Under the pieces are notes generated by a model. The model worked only from the letters and a program-made list of their open reading frames with translations. It made no database searches and had not been told where the DNA came from. Shown here one piece after another: positions 1 through 8,478 of a stretch of DNA of 64,000 nucleotides. Made by a program: the position numbers and the translations under genes. Numbering within the stretch: position 1 is the first letter of the stretch; each line of letters starts with the position of its first letter. The stretch covers positions 1 through 64,000 of the forward strand of contig JBNKDE010000011.1 in the NCBI GenBank assembly GCA_050288105.1, written 5' to 3'. Origin of the DNA: JACNJF01 sp050288105. Its GTDB lineage: Bacteria; Pseudomonadota; Gammaproteobacteria; GCA-001735895.

Positions 1-15
1 TTTAGTCCAGGACAT
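1..15 (-). CDS. Start of a gene running off the window, probably aldehyde:ferredoxin oxidoreductase large subunit
   Basis: Only five codons (Met-Ser-Trp-Thr-Lys) are visible on the minus strand. A GGAG ribosome-binding site (24-27, minus strand) lies 8 bases before the ATG, and the ATG begins 12 bases after the stop codon of the ferredoxin-like gene, so the two are almost certainly co-transcribed. The identity is inferred from context: a small 16-cysteine ferredoxin subunit directly before the large tungsten-containing subunit is the order in aor operons, and tungstate uptake and pterin-cofactor genes lie next door. Five residues cannot confirm it. Confidence 0.4.
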
Positions 16-27
16 GTCGTTAACTCC

Positions 28-510
28 TCAGGATGCATTGGCTTCAGTGGTGGGCAGGCTGCGTGCAGCAGAGGCCTGCATGCGGTCATAACCCGTCCAG
101 TCAGCGTCGATATAGGTAATCGCCGCGGTGGGGCAGGCTTTGGCACAGGCAGGATCACCACCGCAGAGGTCACATTTGACCACCTTGCCGATGGCCTGTG
201 AGTAATTAATCGTGCCAAACGGGCAGGCGATGGTGCACACCTTGCAGCCCACACAGCGCGATTCAGAGACCACCTTGGCACCAGTTAATGCATCCAGGCT
301 GATCGCATCCACCGGACAGGCGCGCTGACACCAGGCTTCGTCACACTGGGTACAGGTATACGGCGCAAAGCGCCCTTCATGATGAAACGTGAATACCTTG
401 ATGTAAGATCGGGAGGGGTTGAATAATCCAGTGTGTTCATAGGAACACGCCAGTTCGCATTGCAGGCAACCCGTGCATTTTACCGGGTCTATGTGTAGAG
501 ACTTTTGCAT
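28..510 (-). CDS. Ferredoxin-like electron-transfer subunit with four [4Fe-4S] clusters (AorA/HycB type)
   Basis: This 160-residue protein has sixteen cysteines in four groups: C12/C15/C18/C22, C53/C56/C61/C65, C86/C89/C92/C96 and C113/C116/C122/C126. That is the DmsB/HycB-type polyferredoxin pattern with four [4Fe-4S] clusters. There is no signal peptide or membrane segment, so it should be cytoplasmic. Small proteins like this pass electrons to or from a molybdenum or tungsten oxidoreductase. A large-subunit gene begins 12 bases downstream, and the tungstate permease and cofactor genes are divergent, so AorA of a tungsten aldehyde oxidoreductase is the best fit. A subunit of another molybdopterin enzyme cannot be excluded. 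A GGAG motif precedes the ATG. Confidence 0.8.
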   Translation of the reverse strand: MQKSLHIDPVKCTGCLQCELACSYEHTGLFNPSRSYIKVFTFHHEGRFAPYTCTQCDEAWCQRACPVDAISLDALTGAKVVSESRCVGCKVCTIACPFGTINYSQAIGKVVKCDLCGGDPACAKACPTAAITYIDADWTGYDRMQASAARSLPTTEANAS

Positions 511-939
511 CAGACTACTCCAGTGAATGTTTTTATTTTATTACTTCTATGTTGAGTTTTAATAAAAATTCAACGCTAAATCATCAACAAACCTTGCTCC
601 GATGATATTTCATACAAAATGATATTTGCAACCTTAAATACATTAAGGATATACCTGATGAAAATCATCTAATGTGGATCGTTATGCGCTTTATACTCTT
701 CCAACATTAGATTAAATTCAAGCTGATATTACGCTTAAGGCCGGTTGGCTGAATTTTATTTTAGTTATCGATCCGGTAAGTGGAAAATAATCAAGATATT
801 GTTGTGATTAAAAATACTTTTAAAGGGTGATTTTTTATCCATTAAATATCATTTCGCTGTTAAGATAGCTCGCGTGATTTAATTAATAATAAAGAATCTT
901 TCTTGCCAATAACTGACCCACTATTTGAACAAATTTGAT
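511..939. promoter_or_regulatory. Divergent intergenic region between the ferredoxin/AOR operon and the tupB-mob-moe operon
   Basis: About 430 AT-rich bases contain no credible reading frame on either strand. They must hold the promoters of both divergent operons. A perfect 9-bp inverted repeat is present (see 667-712). No TupA or TupC gene, and no remnant of one, is visible here. Confidence 0.6.
667..712. promoter_or_regulatory. Perfect inverted repeat, candidate operator in the tungsten locus
   Basis: ATCTAATGT (667-675) and ACATTAGAT (704-712) are perfect complements separated by 28 bases, midway between the two divergent operons. The wide spacing suits a pair of operator half-sites more than a terminator, and no T-tract follows. 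A metal- or oxyanion-responsive regulator would make sense for the flanking genes, but no regulator is encoded here and the binding protein is unknown. Confidence 0.35.
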
Positions 940-1641
940 ATGGATTCTCTAGGCGACGCGACTTTAGAAGCCCTCCGATTGTTGCTGACAGGCGACACTA
1001 CGATCTGGGGTATTATTGGTATTTCATTTGAAGTGTCGACGCTTGCTATTTTATATGCGGTACCGCCGGCGTTGTTGACTGCGTTTGTTATTGCGCATAC
1101 CCGGTTTCCCGGCCGCAAATGGGTGATCTCTTTTTTCAGCGCTATGCTGTCGATACCCGCAGTAGTGGTGGGGTTAACCCTGTTCCTGGTTTTGTCGCGC
1201 CAGGGTCCATTAGGAGATTTCCGATTACTGTTTACGCAAACTGCAATGCTGATTGGACAGTTTGTGCTGTGTTTTCCAATACTCGTGTCTATGTCTCTTG
1301 CAGCGTTTCAGGCGGTTGATACTCGGGCCTGGGAAACAGCCAGGACTCTGGGAGCCGGTCCTGTCAGGGCTTTTTTTACACTAATATTTGAAGTGCGTTT
1401 CGGTTTGTTAACCGCCCTGCTGGCGGGTTATGGACGTATTATTTCCGAAGTTGGTGCCTCCATGATGCTAGGTGGCAATATTATGAATTACACGCGTAAC
1501 ATTCCCACTGCAATTGCCCTTGAAACCAGCAAGGGTAATTTTTCTCAGGGTATCGCATTGGGCATTGTTTTGATGTTGCTGGCATTTATCCTGAATGCTT
1601 TCTTACACGCCGTTGAACAGAAAACTTACGTAAGCCAATGA
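940..1641 (+). CDS. tupB: Tungstate-type ABC transporter permease (TupB)
   Basis: This is the integral-membrane subunit of an ABC oxyanion importer. It has about five hydrophobic segments and the binding-protein-dependent permease loop (GYGRIISEVGASMMLGGN) that contacts the ATPase. Sequence and length (about 233 residues) fit TupB/WtpB-type tungstate permeases better than ModB. ATG at 940 is preferred, giving a start at MDSLGD; an in-frame TTG at 925 is possible, and neither has a clear Shine-Dalgarno. The stop overlaps the mobA start by 4 bases (ATGA), so transport is translationally coupled to cofactor synthesis. The cognate binding protein (TupA) and ATPase (TupC) are not in the window. 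Confidence 0.85.
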   Translation: MDSLGDATLEALRLLLTGDTTIWGIIGISFEVSTLAILYAVPPALLTAFVIAHTRFPGRKWVISFFSAMLSIPAVVVGLTLFLVLSRQGPLGDFRLLFTQTAMLIGQFVLCFPILVSMSLAAFQAVDTRAWETARTLGAGPVRAFFTLIFEVRFGLLTALLAGYGRIISEVGASMMLGGNIMNYTRNIPTAIALETSKGNFSQGIALGIVLMLLAFILNAFLHAVEQKTYVSQ

Positions 1642-2225
1642 ATAAAATCACAGCGCAAGACGTGACCGCCGTCATTCTGGCGGGTGGTATGGGTCGCAGA
1701 ATGGGGGGGCAGGATAAAGGCCTGGTTGAGTATAAAAATACTACCCTGATCCAGCATGTGATCAGCGGTATTGCGGGGCAGGCAGAACATATCCTGATCA
1801 ATGCGAACCGAAATATTGATACCTATACTGCTTTCGGTTTTCCTGTGGTTGAAGATAGCCTGCAGAATTTTCAGGGGCCTTTAGCTGGCTTCTACGCGGC
1901 GATGCAACGGGCTGAAACTGATTACATCCTGACCTTGCCCTGCGATGGTCCCTATGTTGTTGATGACTACCTAGAAACTATGCTAAATGTGCTGAATGAG
2001 CAGGATTGCGAAATGGTCATCGCCTCTGACGGAGAGCGCATGCAACCGGTGTATGCACTGATTCCTACCCGGTTGAAAGACAGTTTGCTTCACTACCTGG
2101 AAGAAGGTGAACGCAAAATTGACCAGTGGTATCAGCGTCATCAGTTTGCGCTGGCGGAGTTTAGCGCGTCCACAAAATTATTTACCAATATCAATACACC
2201 CGAAGATATTCAGGAAGTTATTTAA
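1638..2225 (+). CDS. mobA: Molybdenum cofactor guanylyltransferase MobA
   Basis: MobA joins GMP from GTP to molybdopterin, giving the guanine dinucleotide form of the cofactor. The 195-residue protein shows the nucleotidyltransferase signature LAGGMGRRMGGQDKG at residues 14-28 and the metal-binding PCDGP motif further on. Its length matches the family. It overlaps tupB by 4 bases and precedes mobB by 3 bases within a cofactor operon. AOR-type enzymes usually carry a bis-pterin cofactor without the nucleotide, so mobA and mobB may mainly serve other Mo enzymes in the cell. Confidence 0.93.
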   Translation: MNKITAQDVTAVILAGGMGRRMGGQDKGLVEYKNTTLIQHVISGIAGQAEHILINANRNIDTYTAFGFPVVEDSLQNFQGPLAGFYAAMQRAETDYILTLPCDGPYVVDDYLETMLNVLNEQDCEMVIASDGERMQPVYALIPTRLKDSLLHYLEEGERKIDQWYQRHQFALAEFSASTKLFTNINTPEDIQEVI

Positions 2226-2228
2226 AGT

Positions 2229-2792
2229 ATGCCTCAGTCGAAACACCAGACTCCTGTAATTGGATTTTCTGCATATAGTGGTACCGGCAAGACGACCTTG
2301 CTAAAAAAGGTGATTCCATTACTGCGTATGTGCAACTTGCGACTCGCCGTTATTAAGCATGCGCATGAAGGTTTCGATGTAGATCAACCCGGTAAGGATA
2401 GCTTTGAAATTCGTAAGGCGGACACTTATCAGGTTTTGATTTCATCGTCCAAACGAAAGGCTTTAATTACCGAGTATGGTGATCAAGCAGAATCCAGCCT
2501 GAGTGATTTAATTGAAGAACTGGATCATAGCCGTATAGATCTGATTCTGGTGGAGGGCTTTAAACGAGAGCATTTTGATAAAATTGAATTGCATCGTGCG
2601 GGTCTGGACAAGCCTTACCTGTATCCGCAGGATAGTGATATTGTTGCACTGGCAACCGATACCCCGGTGATTATGACTAAAAATCTGCCACTATTGGATA
2701 TTAATAAACCCGAGCAGATAGCAGGATTTATCTGTAAACGGCTGAATCTGGTTAGCGAAGGCGAATACCTGGATAAAATAAATCAGTTATGA
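2229..2792 (+). CDS. mobB: Molybdopterin-guanine dinucleotide biosynthesis adaptor MobB
   Basis: This is a small P-loop GTP-binding protein that assists MobA. The Walker A motif AYSGTGKTT lies at residues 15-23, followed by the conserved HAHEGFDVDQPGKDS segment and the VEGFK motif typical of MobB. At 187 residues it is family length. The stop overlaps the moeA start by 4 bases. Its exact biochemical role is unresolved in the family. Confidence 0.92.
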   Translation: MPQSKHQTPVIGFSAYSGTGKTTLLKKVIPLLRMCNLRLAVIKHAHEGFDVDQPGKDSFEIRKADTYQVLISSSKRKALITEYGDQAESSLSDLIEELDHSRIDLILVEGFKREHFDKIELHRAGLDKPYLYPQDSDIVALATDTPVIMTKNLPLLDINKPEQIAGFICKRLNLVSEGEYLDKINQL

Positions 2793-4051
2793 CAATAAAC
2801 AATCAAACGAGTTGTATGGATCCCTTTGAAAAGGACTCCATCAGGGTTGCTCAAGCAGTAGAAAAAATACTACAGAATACACCGGTAATTTCCGATTTTA
2901 ATCAGCTGAACCTGCGTGAGTGTCTGAATCGAGTTGTTTATGATGATGTCCATTCGCCGCTACAGGTACCGGCACATGACAATTCAGCAATGGATGGTTA
3001 TGCACTGCGCAGTGCCGATTTGCCTGTGCACGGTAATAAGAGCTTTCAACTGATTGGGACTGCTTTTGCGGGCAGGCCCTTTAACGGCAGTTGCGGAGAA
3101 AATCAGTGCGTAAGGATTATGACGGGTGCGGTGATACCGCAAAATGCCGATACAGTGGTCATTCAGGAGCAGGCTAATGTAATCGATGAAAACAGTGTCG
3201 AGATCGGACCTGGTCATCGTAAAAACCAGAACCTGCGTTTTGCAGGTGAGGATATCGCCCAGGGCAATGTCGTATTGAGTAAAGGTAAATCGGTTGGTGC
3301 CGCAGAATTAGGCGTGCTGGCTTCATTAGGTCTGGGTGAGGTCAAGGTTTATCGCAAACCCCGGGTCAGTTTTTTTTCTACCGGGGATGAACTCAAATCT
3401 ATAGGGCAAACCCTGCAACGCGGAGAGATTTACGATAGCAATCGTTACAGTCTGTACGGACTGCTGTCGCAGTGTCATGTAGATATTATCGACATGGGTG
3501 TGATCCGAGATAATCCTGAAAGCATCCGTAATGCTTTGTTATCTGCTGCAAACTGTTCCGATCTCATCCTGACTTCAGGTGGGGTGTCGGCAGGGGAGGC
3601 GGATTATATCAAGGGTATCCTGCAGGAAATTGGCAATATGGACTTCTGGAAGATTGCGATGAAACCGGGTCGACCGCTCACTTTCGGAAAGATTAACGAT
3701 GCGCTGTTTATGGGATTACCCGGTAATCCGGTGGCCGTAATGGTTACATTCTATCAATTTGTTTTACCCTGCCTGACGAAACTGGCTGGAAAGGAATACC
3801 GGCCACCATTGCGCTTTAACGCAGTAAGCCAGTCTGCTATTCGTAAGAGCCCTGGCAGACGTGAATTTCAACGCGCTATTGCCAGTAGCGATGAATTCGG
3901 CAATCTCAGTGTCAGCCTGACCGGAAAGCAGGGTTCGGGTATTTTATCTTCCATGAAAATGGCGAATTGCCTGCTGGTATTAGATGAGGATAGAGGTAAG
4001 GTGGAAGCAGGCGAAACGGTAACTATCGAATTCTTCAAAGATTATTTTTAA
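2789..4051 (+). CDS. moeA: Molybdopterin molybdenumtransferase MoeA
   Basis: MoeA inserts molybdate, or tungstate in W-enzyme producers, into adenylylated molybdopterin. Family motifs appear in order: PAHDNSAMDGYA near residue 55, MTGAVIPQNADTVV, STGDEL, YDSNRY, SGGVSAGEADY, MKPGRPLTFG and GLPGNPVAVMV. The 420-residue length is normal. As the last gene of the tupB-mobA-mobB-moeA unit it links metal import to metal insertion. Organisms with both metals often carry two MoeA paralogues, so this copy could be the tungsten-specific one, but that is inference from context only. Confidence 0.95.
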   Translation: MTINNQTSCMDPFEKDSIRVAQAVEKILQNTPVISDFNQLNLRECLNRVVYDDVHSPLQVPAHDNSAMDGYALRSADLPVHGNKSFQLIGTAFAGRPFNGSCGENQCVRIMTGAVIPQNADTVVIQEQANVIDENSVEIGPGHRKNQNLRFAGEDIAQGNVVLSKGKSVGAAELGVLASLGLGEVKVYRKPRVSFFSTGDELKSIGQTLQRGEIYDSNRYSLYGLLSQCHVDIIDMGVIRDNPESIRNALLSAANCSDLILTSGGVSAGEADYIKGILQEIGNMDFWKIAMKPGRPLTFGKINDALFMGLPGNPVAVMVTFYQFVLPCLTKLAGKEYRPPLRFNAVSQSAIRKSPGRREFQRAIASSDEFGNLSVSLTGKQGSGILSSMKMANCLLVLDEDRGKVEAGETVTIEFFKDYF

Positions 4052-4060
4052 GCAGGGTTG

Positions 4061-4858
4061 TTAAATAATACTGACCACCGACTCTTCGTCTTCATTAATT
4101 AAATGCATTTGCTGCTGAGTCTGGCTCAGCTCGCTAGCAAAATCAGGAAGACTGTTAAAAACCGTATTCAGCCCACTGGTCCAATGCTGTTCCAGAGCGG
4201 TGAGGTAATCTCCATGTGCTTCAAATTTACAATGCGTGTCAAGCTTGAATGCGCCTGCCTGGTAAGTGGATAGCTCGAAAGGCGCACCGACAGTAATATT
4301 TGAATTGGCGGTAGAGGTCAGCGATACCAGCGCAAGTTTGGCAGCATTCTGAAGTGGCAGGTCATAATTCAATACTCTATCCAGTACGGGTTTACCATAC
4401 TTGGTTTCACCAATCTGTAAATAAGGGGTAGTCCTGGAAGTTTCTATGTAGTTACCCTGCGGATAGATCATCATCAGGCTATGCGGTTGCCCCAGTATCT
4501 GTCCGCCCAGAATCAGTGAGGACTCTCCATTAACTCCAGCCAGTTGAAGTGAGGAACTATGGCTCTGTTGAACGTCCAGGCTGACTCTGCCGACGTAGTC
4601 GGCTGCTTCAAACATATAGCGTGCTGTTAACAGGCTTTCGGTACTGTCACTGAAATCCAGGTCGCGTTTAATTCGATTAATGATCTCCTGCGTGGTAGCC
4701 AGGTTTCCTGCCGATAATATGACGAAAACTCGGTCGTTAGCAGGCGTAAATATATGCATTTTGGAATAAGTGGTGACATAATCGGTACCAGCATTGGTCC
4801 GGGAGTCAGATGCGAATACCAGCCCGTCCCTGAGGCACATTCCAACACAATACGTCAT
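4061..4858 (-). CDS. Proteasome-like N-terminal-nucleophile peptidase Anbu
   Basis: Anbu is a bacterial relative of the proteasome beta subunit and HslV. Removing the initiator Met leaves Thr1 (MTYCVG start), with Asp17 in FASDSR and Lys32 in YSKMH, the expected Thr/Asp/Lys catalytic set. The ATG at 4858 is chosen for this reason; an in-frame TTG at 4879 would add seven residues and mask Thr1. The 265-residue length matches the family. It is convergent with moeA (gap 9 bases) and divergent from the transglutaminase/ATP-grasp/alpha-E operon, its usual partners. Substrates are unknown for the family. Confidence 0.9.
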   Translation of the reverse strand: MTYCVGMCLRDGLVFASDSRTNAGTDYVTTYSKMHIFTPANDRVFVILSAGNLATTQEIINRIKRDLDFSDSTESLLTARYMFEAADYVGRVSLDVQQSHSSSLQLAGVNGESSLILGGQILGQPHSLMMIYPQGNYIETSRTTPYLQIGETKYGKPVLDRVLNYDLPLQNAAKLALVSLTSTANSNITVGAPFELSTYQAGAFKLDTHCKFEAHGDYLTALEQHWTSGLNTVFNSLPDFASELSQTQQQMHLINEDEESVVSII

Positions 4859-5106
4859 AAAACTAAAACCCGTAACCAAATAAGAGTTTTTATTCTACAC
4901 AAGAATATTTTTGAAACTATAAGCTTAACCAAATTAATTAGATCTGCCGTAACGAATATTAATTGACACAAACTGACAATAATGACAGTTTACATACAAT
5001 CCGGTCTGGTTTGATTTTCTTATTTGAAACAAAGACTTAATGTCTTTGGATGCACCATTCTAAGGAATTTTTGAAAACTAACGCACCAAAATAATACATT
5101 ACATCT
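4859..5106. promoter_or_regulatory. Divergent promoter region of the Anbu and ligase operons, with two inverted repeats
   Basis: The 248 bases are AT-rich and non-coding. Two inverted repeats stand out. One is at 4970-4991, with AAACTGACA facing TGACAGTTT (8 of 9 positions complementary). The other is a perfect CAAAGAC/GTCTTTG pair at 5030-5048 with a 5-base spacer. A TTGACA hexamer (4963-4968) precedes the first repeat. They may be operators controlling both transcription units, but no regulator gene is adjacent. Confidence 0.45.
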
Positions 5107-8100
5107 ATGGCCATAAGAATTGCACTACAACACCGAACCGAATACCACTTCGATCGTCCGGTTAATTTATCTCCACATATGATTCGCTTGAGGCCTGCAC
5201 CTCACACGCGCACCCCAATACATCAGTTTTCGATTAAGGTTGAACCCGACGAGTACTTTCTCAACTGGGTACAGGATCCTTTTGGCAATTTTATTGCTCG
5301 CTATGTATTCCCTGAGAAAACCCGCAAGTTAATCGTGGATGTCAATCTGGTTGCTGACATGGTAACCATCAACCCATTTGATTTTTTTGTAGAAAAGGAC
5401 GCTGAAAAATATCCATTCGAGTATGAAGAGCAACTTAAAAAGGAACTGGCACCTTATTTTGAGGTAAAGGAAAAGGGGCCCTTACTGAGCGCTTTACTGG
5501 ATGAACTGAATCAGTCCGGCTTAGGAATGGCTGCGACCAGGGCCAACGAGAATGACGAAAAAGTGGAGAAAGCGCATATTGTGCATTTTCTGGTTGCGCT
5601 CAATTCGTTTATTCAACAGCACATTGATTATACCGTTCGTATGGAGCCAGGCGTTCAAACCTGTGAAGTCACGTTGGAGAAAAAACTGGGCTCCTGCCGC
5701 GATACGGGTTGGCTGCTGGTGCAGGTACTACGGCACATGGGTCTGGCAGCGCGCTTTGTTTCGGGTTATCTGGTGCAGCTGGCTGCAGACCAGAAATCGC
5801 TGGATGGCCCCTCCGGTCCTGAACAGGATTTTACCGATTTACATGCCTGGGCTGAGGTGTTTATACCGGGCGCTGGCTGGATTGGTCTCGATCCAACTTC
5901 GGGTTTATTCGCTGGGGAAGGGCATATTCCTCTTGCCTGTACACCTGACCCGGTGAGTGCGGCACCTATTGTCGGTGCTACCGATAAATGTGAAGTAACC
6001 TTCAAGTTCAAGAACGAGGTTTATCGGATACACGAAGATCCTCGGGTTACCAAACCCTATACTGAGAACCAATGGAAAGCCATTGAAAACCTCGGGCATG
6101 AAGTCGATGACCTGCTAAAAGCGAAGGATGTCAGACTCACCATGGGGGGAGAACCGACCTTTGTTTCTATTGATGATATGGATAGCCCACAATGGAATAC
6201 CGCAGCGCTAGGTGAGCATAAGCTGAAACTGGCGCAAGATCTGTTCTTACGTATTCGGGATAGCTACGCTCACCACCCTTCGTTGCATTATGGGCAGGGA
6301 AAATGGTACCCGGGTGAACAGCTGCCGCGTTGGGCGTTGACCTGTGCCTGGCTGAAAGATGGTCAATCGATCTGGAAAAGACAGCAGTATTTCGACTCAC
6401 CGACCTCGAATTCACAGTATACGACGCAACATGCGGCGCGATTGATATTACGTATTGCCGCGCATCTTGAGTTAGCCCGAGAAAACATCAAGGTAGCGTT
6501 TGAGGATATCCCTTACTATCTGTGGAAAGAAGGCACCTTACCCGACAATGTCAACGTAAAGGATAATCGCCTGAGCGATGAGATGGAACGCGCACGTCTA
6601 CGCAGGGTATTCGATCAGGGATTGTCATCAATTGCAGGCTATACCTTGCCTTTAGCCTGGAATGAATACGATCACAAATGGGCATCAAACCCCTGGACTT
6701 TCCGGCGTAAGCGCATGTACCTGTTACCCGGTGACTCCCCTATGGGCTACCGTTTACCATTAGAATCTCTTAAATGGGAACCCGAGAAACAGCGCCAGAA
6801 ATTGATTGATAAGGATCCTTTCGATAGCTTCGATAATTTGCCTGTGATGCGTGATCGTTTACATATGATACGCGATGAAAATTTTAAACCCTGGCATGAA
6901 GAGGATAATCAAAAACAGGAACAGGAATCTCAGCCTGCAGGCGGTTTTAATGAGTTTGTGCGTACAGCACTTTGTGTGGAACAACGCAAAGGGCATCTGC
7001 ATGTCTTTCTGCCCCCTTTAACCAAGCTGGAACATTACCTGGATCTGGTAAATGCGATTGAGGCTTCTGCGGTTGAGCTGGGTGTAAAGATTATTCTTGA
7101 AGGTTATGAGCCACCTTTTGATCCGCGTTTACAGCGCATACAGGTAACACCGGATCCAGGAGTTATCGAGGTCAATATTCATCCTTCGGAAAGTTGGGAT
7201 CAACTGGTTAAAAATACCACGCTGCTATATGAACAGGCGCGCCAGTCACGTTTAAGTACTGAAAAATTTATGCTGGATGGGCGTCACAGCGGGACGGGTG
7301 GTGGAAACCATATTACTATTGGTGCAGCCAATCCTGCGGATAGTCCCATTTTACGCCGACCGCATCTACTCAAAAGTCTGGTCACTTACTGGCAAAATCA
7401 TCCGGCACTGTCCTATCTGTTCTCCGGCTTGTTCATTGGGCCAACCTCTCAATCACCTCGCGTTGATGAAGCCAGGGATGATGCGCTTTATGAGTTGGGG
7501 ATTGCAATGGCAGAAATGACCCGCGATGAAACCACCTCTCCCTGGCTGGTTGATCGACTGATGCGTAATCTGCTGGTGGACATCACCGGTAATACGCATC
7601 GCGCTGAATTCTGTATCGATAAGCTGTATTCACCCAATGGTTCAACCGGGCGTTTGGGCCTGGTTGAATTCCGTGGCTTTGAAATGCCACCACATGCGCA
7701 GATGAGTCTAATGCAGGCGCTATTGCTACGGTCGCTGATTGCTCGTTTCTGGGATAAACCTTACGAGCAGAAACTGGTTCCCTGGGGTACCGAGTTGCAT
7801 GACCGCTTTATGCTACCGCATTATGTTGAACGCGATATGCGGGATGTTATTGATGACATGCGCCGCGAAGGTTTCGATTTTGATTACTCCTGGTTAGATC
7901 CATTTATAGAATTTCGTTTTCCTCGCTATGGCGTGATCAACATTGGTGATATAGAGATTGAATTACGTTTTGCCATAGAGCCGTGGAATGTACTGGGTGA
8001 AGAAGTGACCGCCATGGGCACCGCGCGCTATGTAGACTCTTCCGTTGAAAGGTTGCAGGTCAAGGTAAAGGGAATGACAGAAACGCGACATCTGGTCACC

Positions 8101-8478
8101 TGTAATGGGCGCAGGATACCCTTACAGAATACCGGTACCAGGGGAGAGTATGTTGGTGGTGTGCGTTACAAGGCCTGGCATCCGCCTTCAGGGTTACATC
8201 CCACCATTGTGACTCAGGCCCCATTGACTTTTGACCTGATAGATAACTGGAATAAAAGTTCATTAGGCGGCTGTACTTATCATGTAGCCCACCCTGGCGG
8301 AAGAAGTTACGAAACCTTCCCGGTGAATGCGAACGAAGCTGAATCGCGCAGACTTGCGCGCTTTTTACAGCAGGGGCATACGGGCGGTAAAATTGAAGTT
8401 CCTGAAGAACCTGTTAATCCGGATTTCCCTCATACTCTGGATTTGCGCACACGTACTGCAAAAGGAGGACGTCCATGA
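5107..8478 (+). CDS. Transglutaminase-like / DUF2126 (circularly permuted glutamine-synthetase-like ligase) fusion protein
   Basis: This large cytoplasmic protein (1123 residues) starts with a bacterial transglutaminase N-domain (about 1-110). A transglutaminase/protease core follows with an apparent triad Cys197 (GSCRDTG), His246 (DLHAWAE) and Asp262 (GLDPTSG). From about residue 340 comes the long DUF2126 region, with conserved LTMGGEPTF, EGYEPPFDPRL, GGGNHITIG and EFRGFEMPPH motifs. DUF2126 has been interpreted as a circularly permuted glutamine-synthetase-like amidoligase. The next gene overlaps by 4 bases. Together with Anbu, ATP-grasp and alpha-E it forms a predicted peptide ligation system. 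No strong ribosome-binding site precedes the ATG. Confidence 0.9.
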   Translation: MAIRIALQHRTEYHFDRPVNLSPHMIRLRPAPHTRTPIHQFSIKVEPDEYFLNWVQDPFGNFIARYVFPEKTRKLIVDVNLVADMVTINPFDFFVEKDAEKYPFEYEEQLKKELAPYFEVKEKGPLLSALLDELNQSGLGMAATRANENDEKVEKAHIVHFLVALNSFIQQHIDYTVRMEPGVQTCEVTLEKKLGSCRDTGWLLVQVLRHMGLAARFVSGYLVQLAADQKSLDGPSGPEQDFTDLHAWAEVFIPGAGWIGLDPTSGLFAGEGHIPLACTPDPVSAAPIVGATDKCEVTFKFKNEVYRIHEDPRVTKPYTENQWKAIENLGHEVDDLLKAKDVRLTMGGEPTFVSIDDMDSPQWNTAALGEHKLKLAQDLFLRIRDSYAHHPSLHYGQGKWYPGEQLPRWALTCAWLKDGQSIWKRQQYFDSPTSNSQYTTQHAARLILRIAAHLELARENIKVAFEDIPYYLWKEGTLPDNVNVKDNRLSDEMERARLRRVFDQGLSSIAGYTLPLAWNEYDHKWASNPWTFRRKRMYLLPGDSPMGYRLPLESLKWEPEKQRQKLIDKDPFDSFDNLPVMRDRLHMIRDENFKPWHEEDNQKQEQESQPAGGFNEFVRTALCVEQRKGHLHVFLPPLTKLEHYLDLVNAIEASAVELGVKIILEGYEPPFDPRLQRIQVTPDPGVIEVNIHPSESWDQLVKNTTLLYEQARQSRLSTEKFMLDGRHSGTGGGNHITIGAANPADSPILRRPHLLKSLVTYWQNHPALSYLFSGLFIGPTSQSPRVDEARDDALYELGIAMAEMTRDETTSPWLVDRLMRNLLVDITGNTHRAEFCIDKLYSPNGSTGRLGLVEFRGFEMPPHAQMSLMQALLLRSLIARFWDKPYEQKLVPWGTELHDRFMLPHYVERDMRDVIDDMRREGFDFDYSWLDPFIEFRFPRYGVINIGDIEIELRFAIEPWNVLGEEVTAMGTARYVDSSVERLQVKVKGMTETRHLVTCNGRRIPLQNTGTRGEYVGGVRYKAWHPPSGLHPTIVTQAPLTFDLIDNWNKSSLGGCTYHVAHPGGRSYETFPVNANEAESRRLARFLQQGHTGGKIEVPEEPVNPDFPHTLDLRTRTAKGGRP

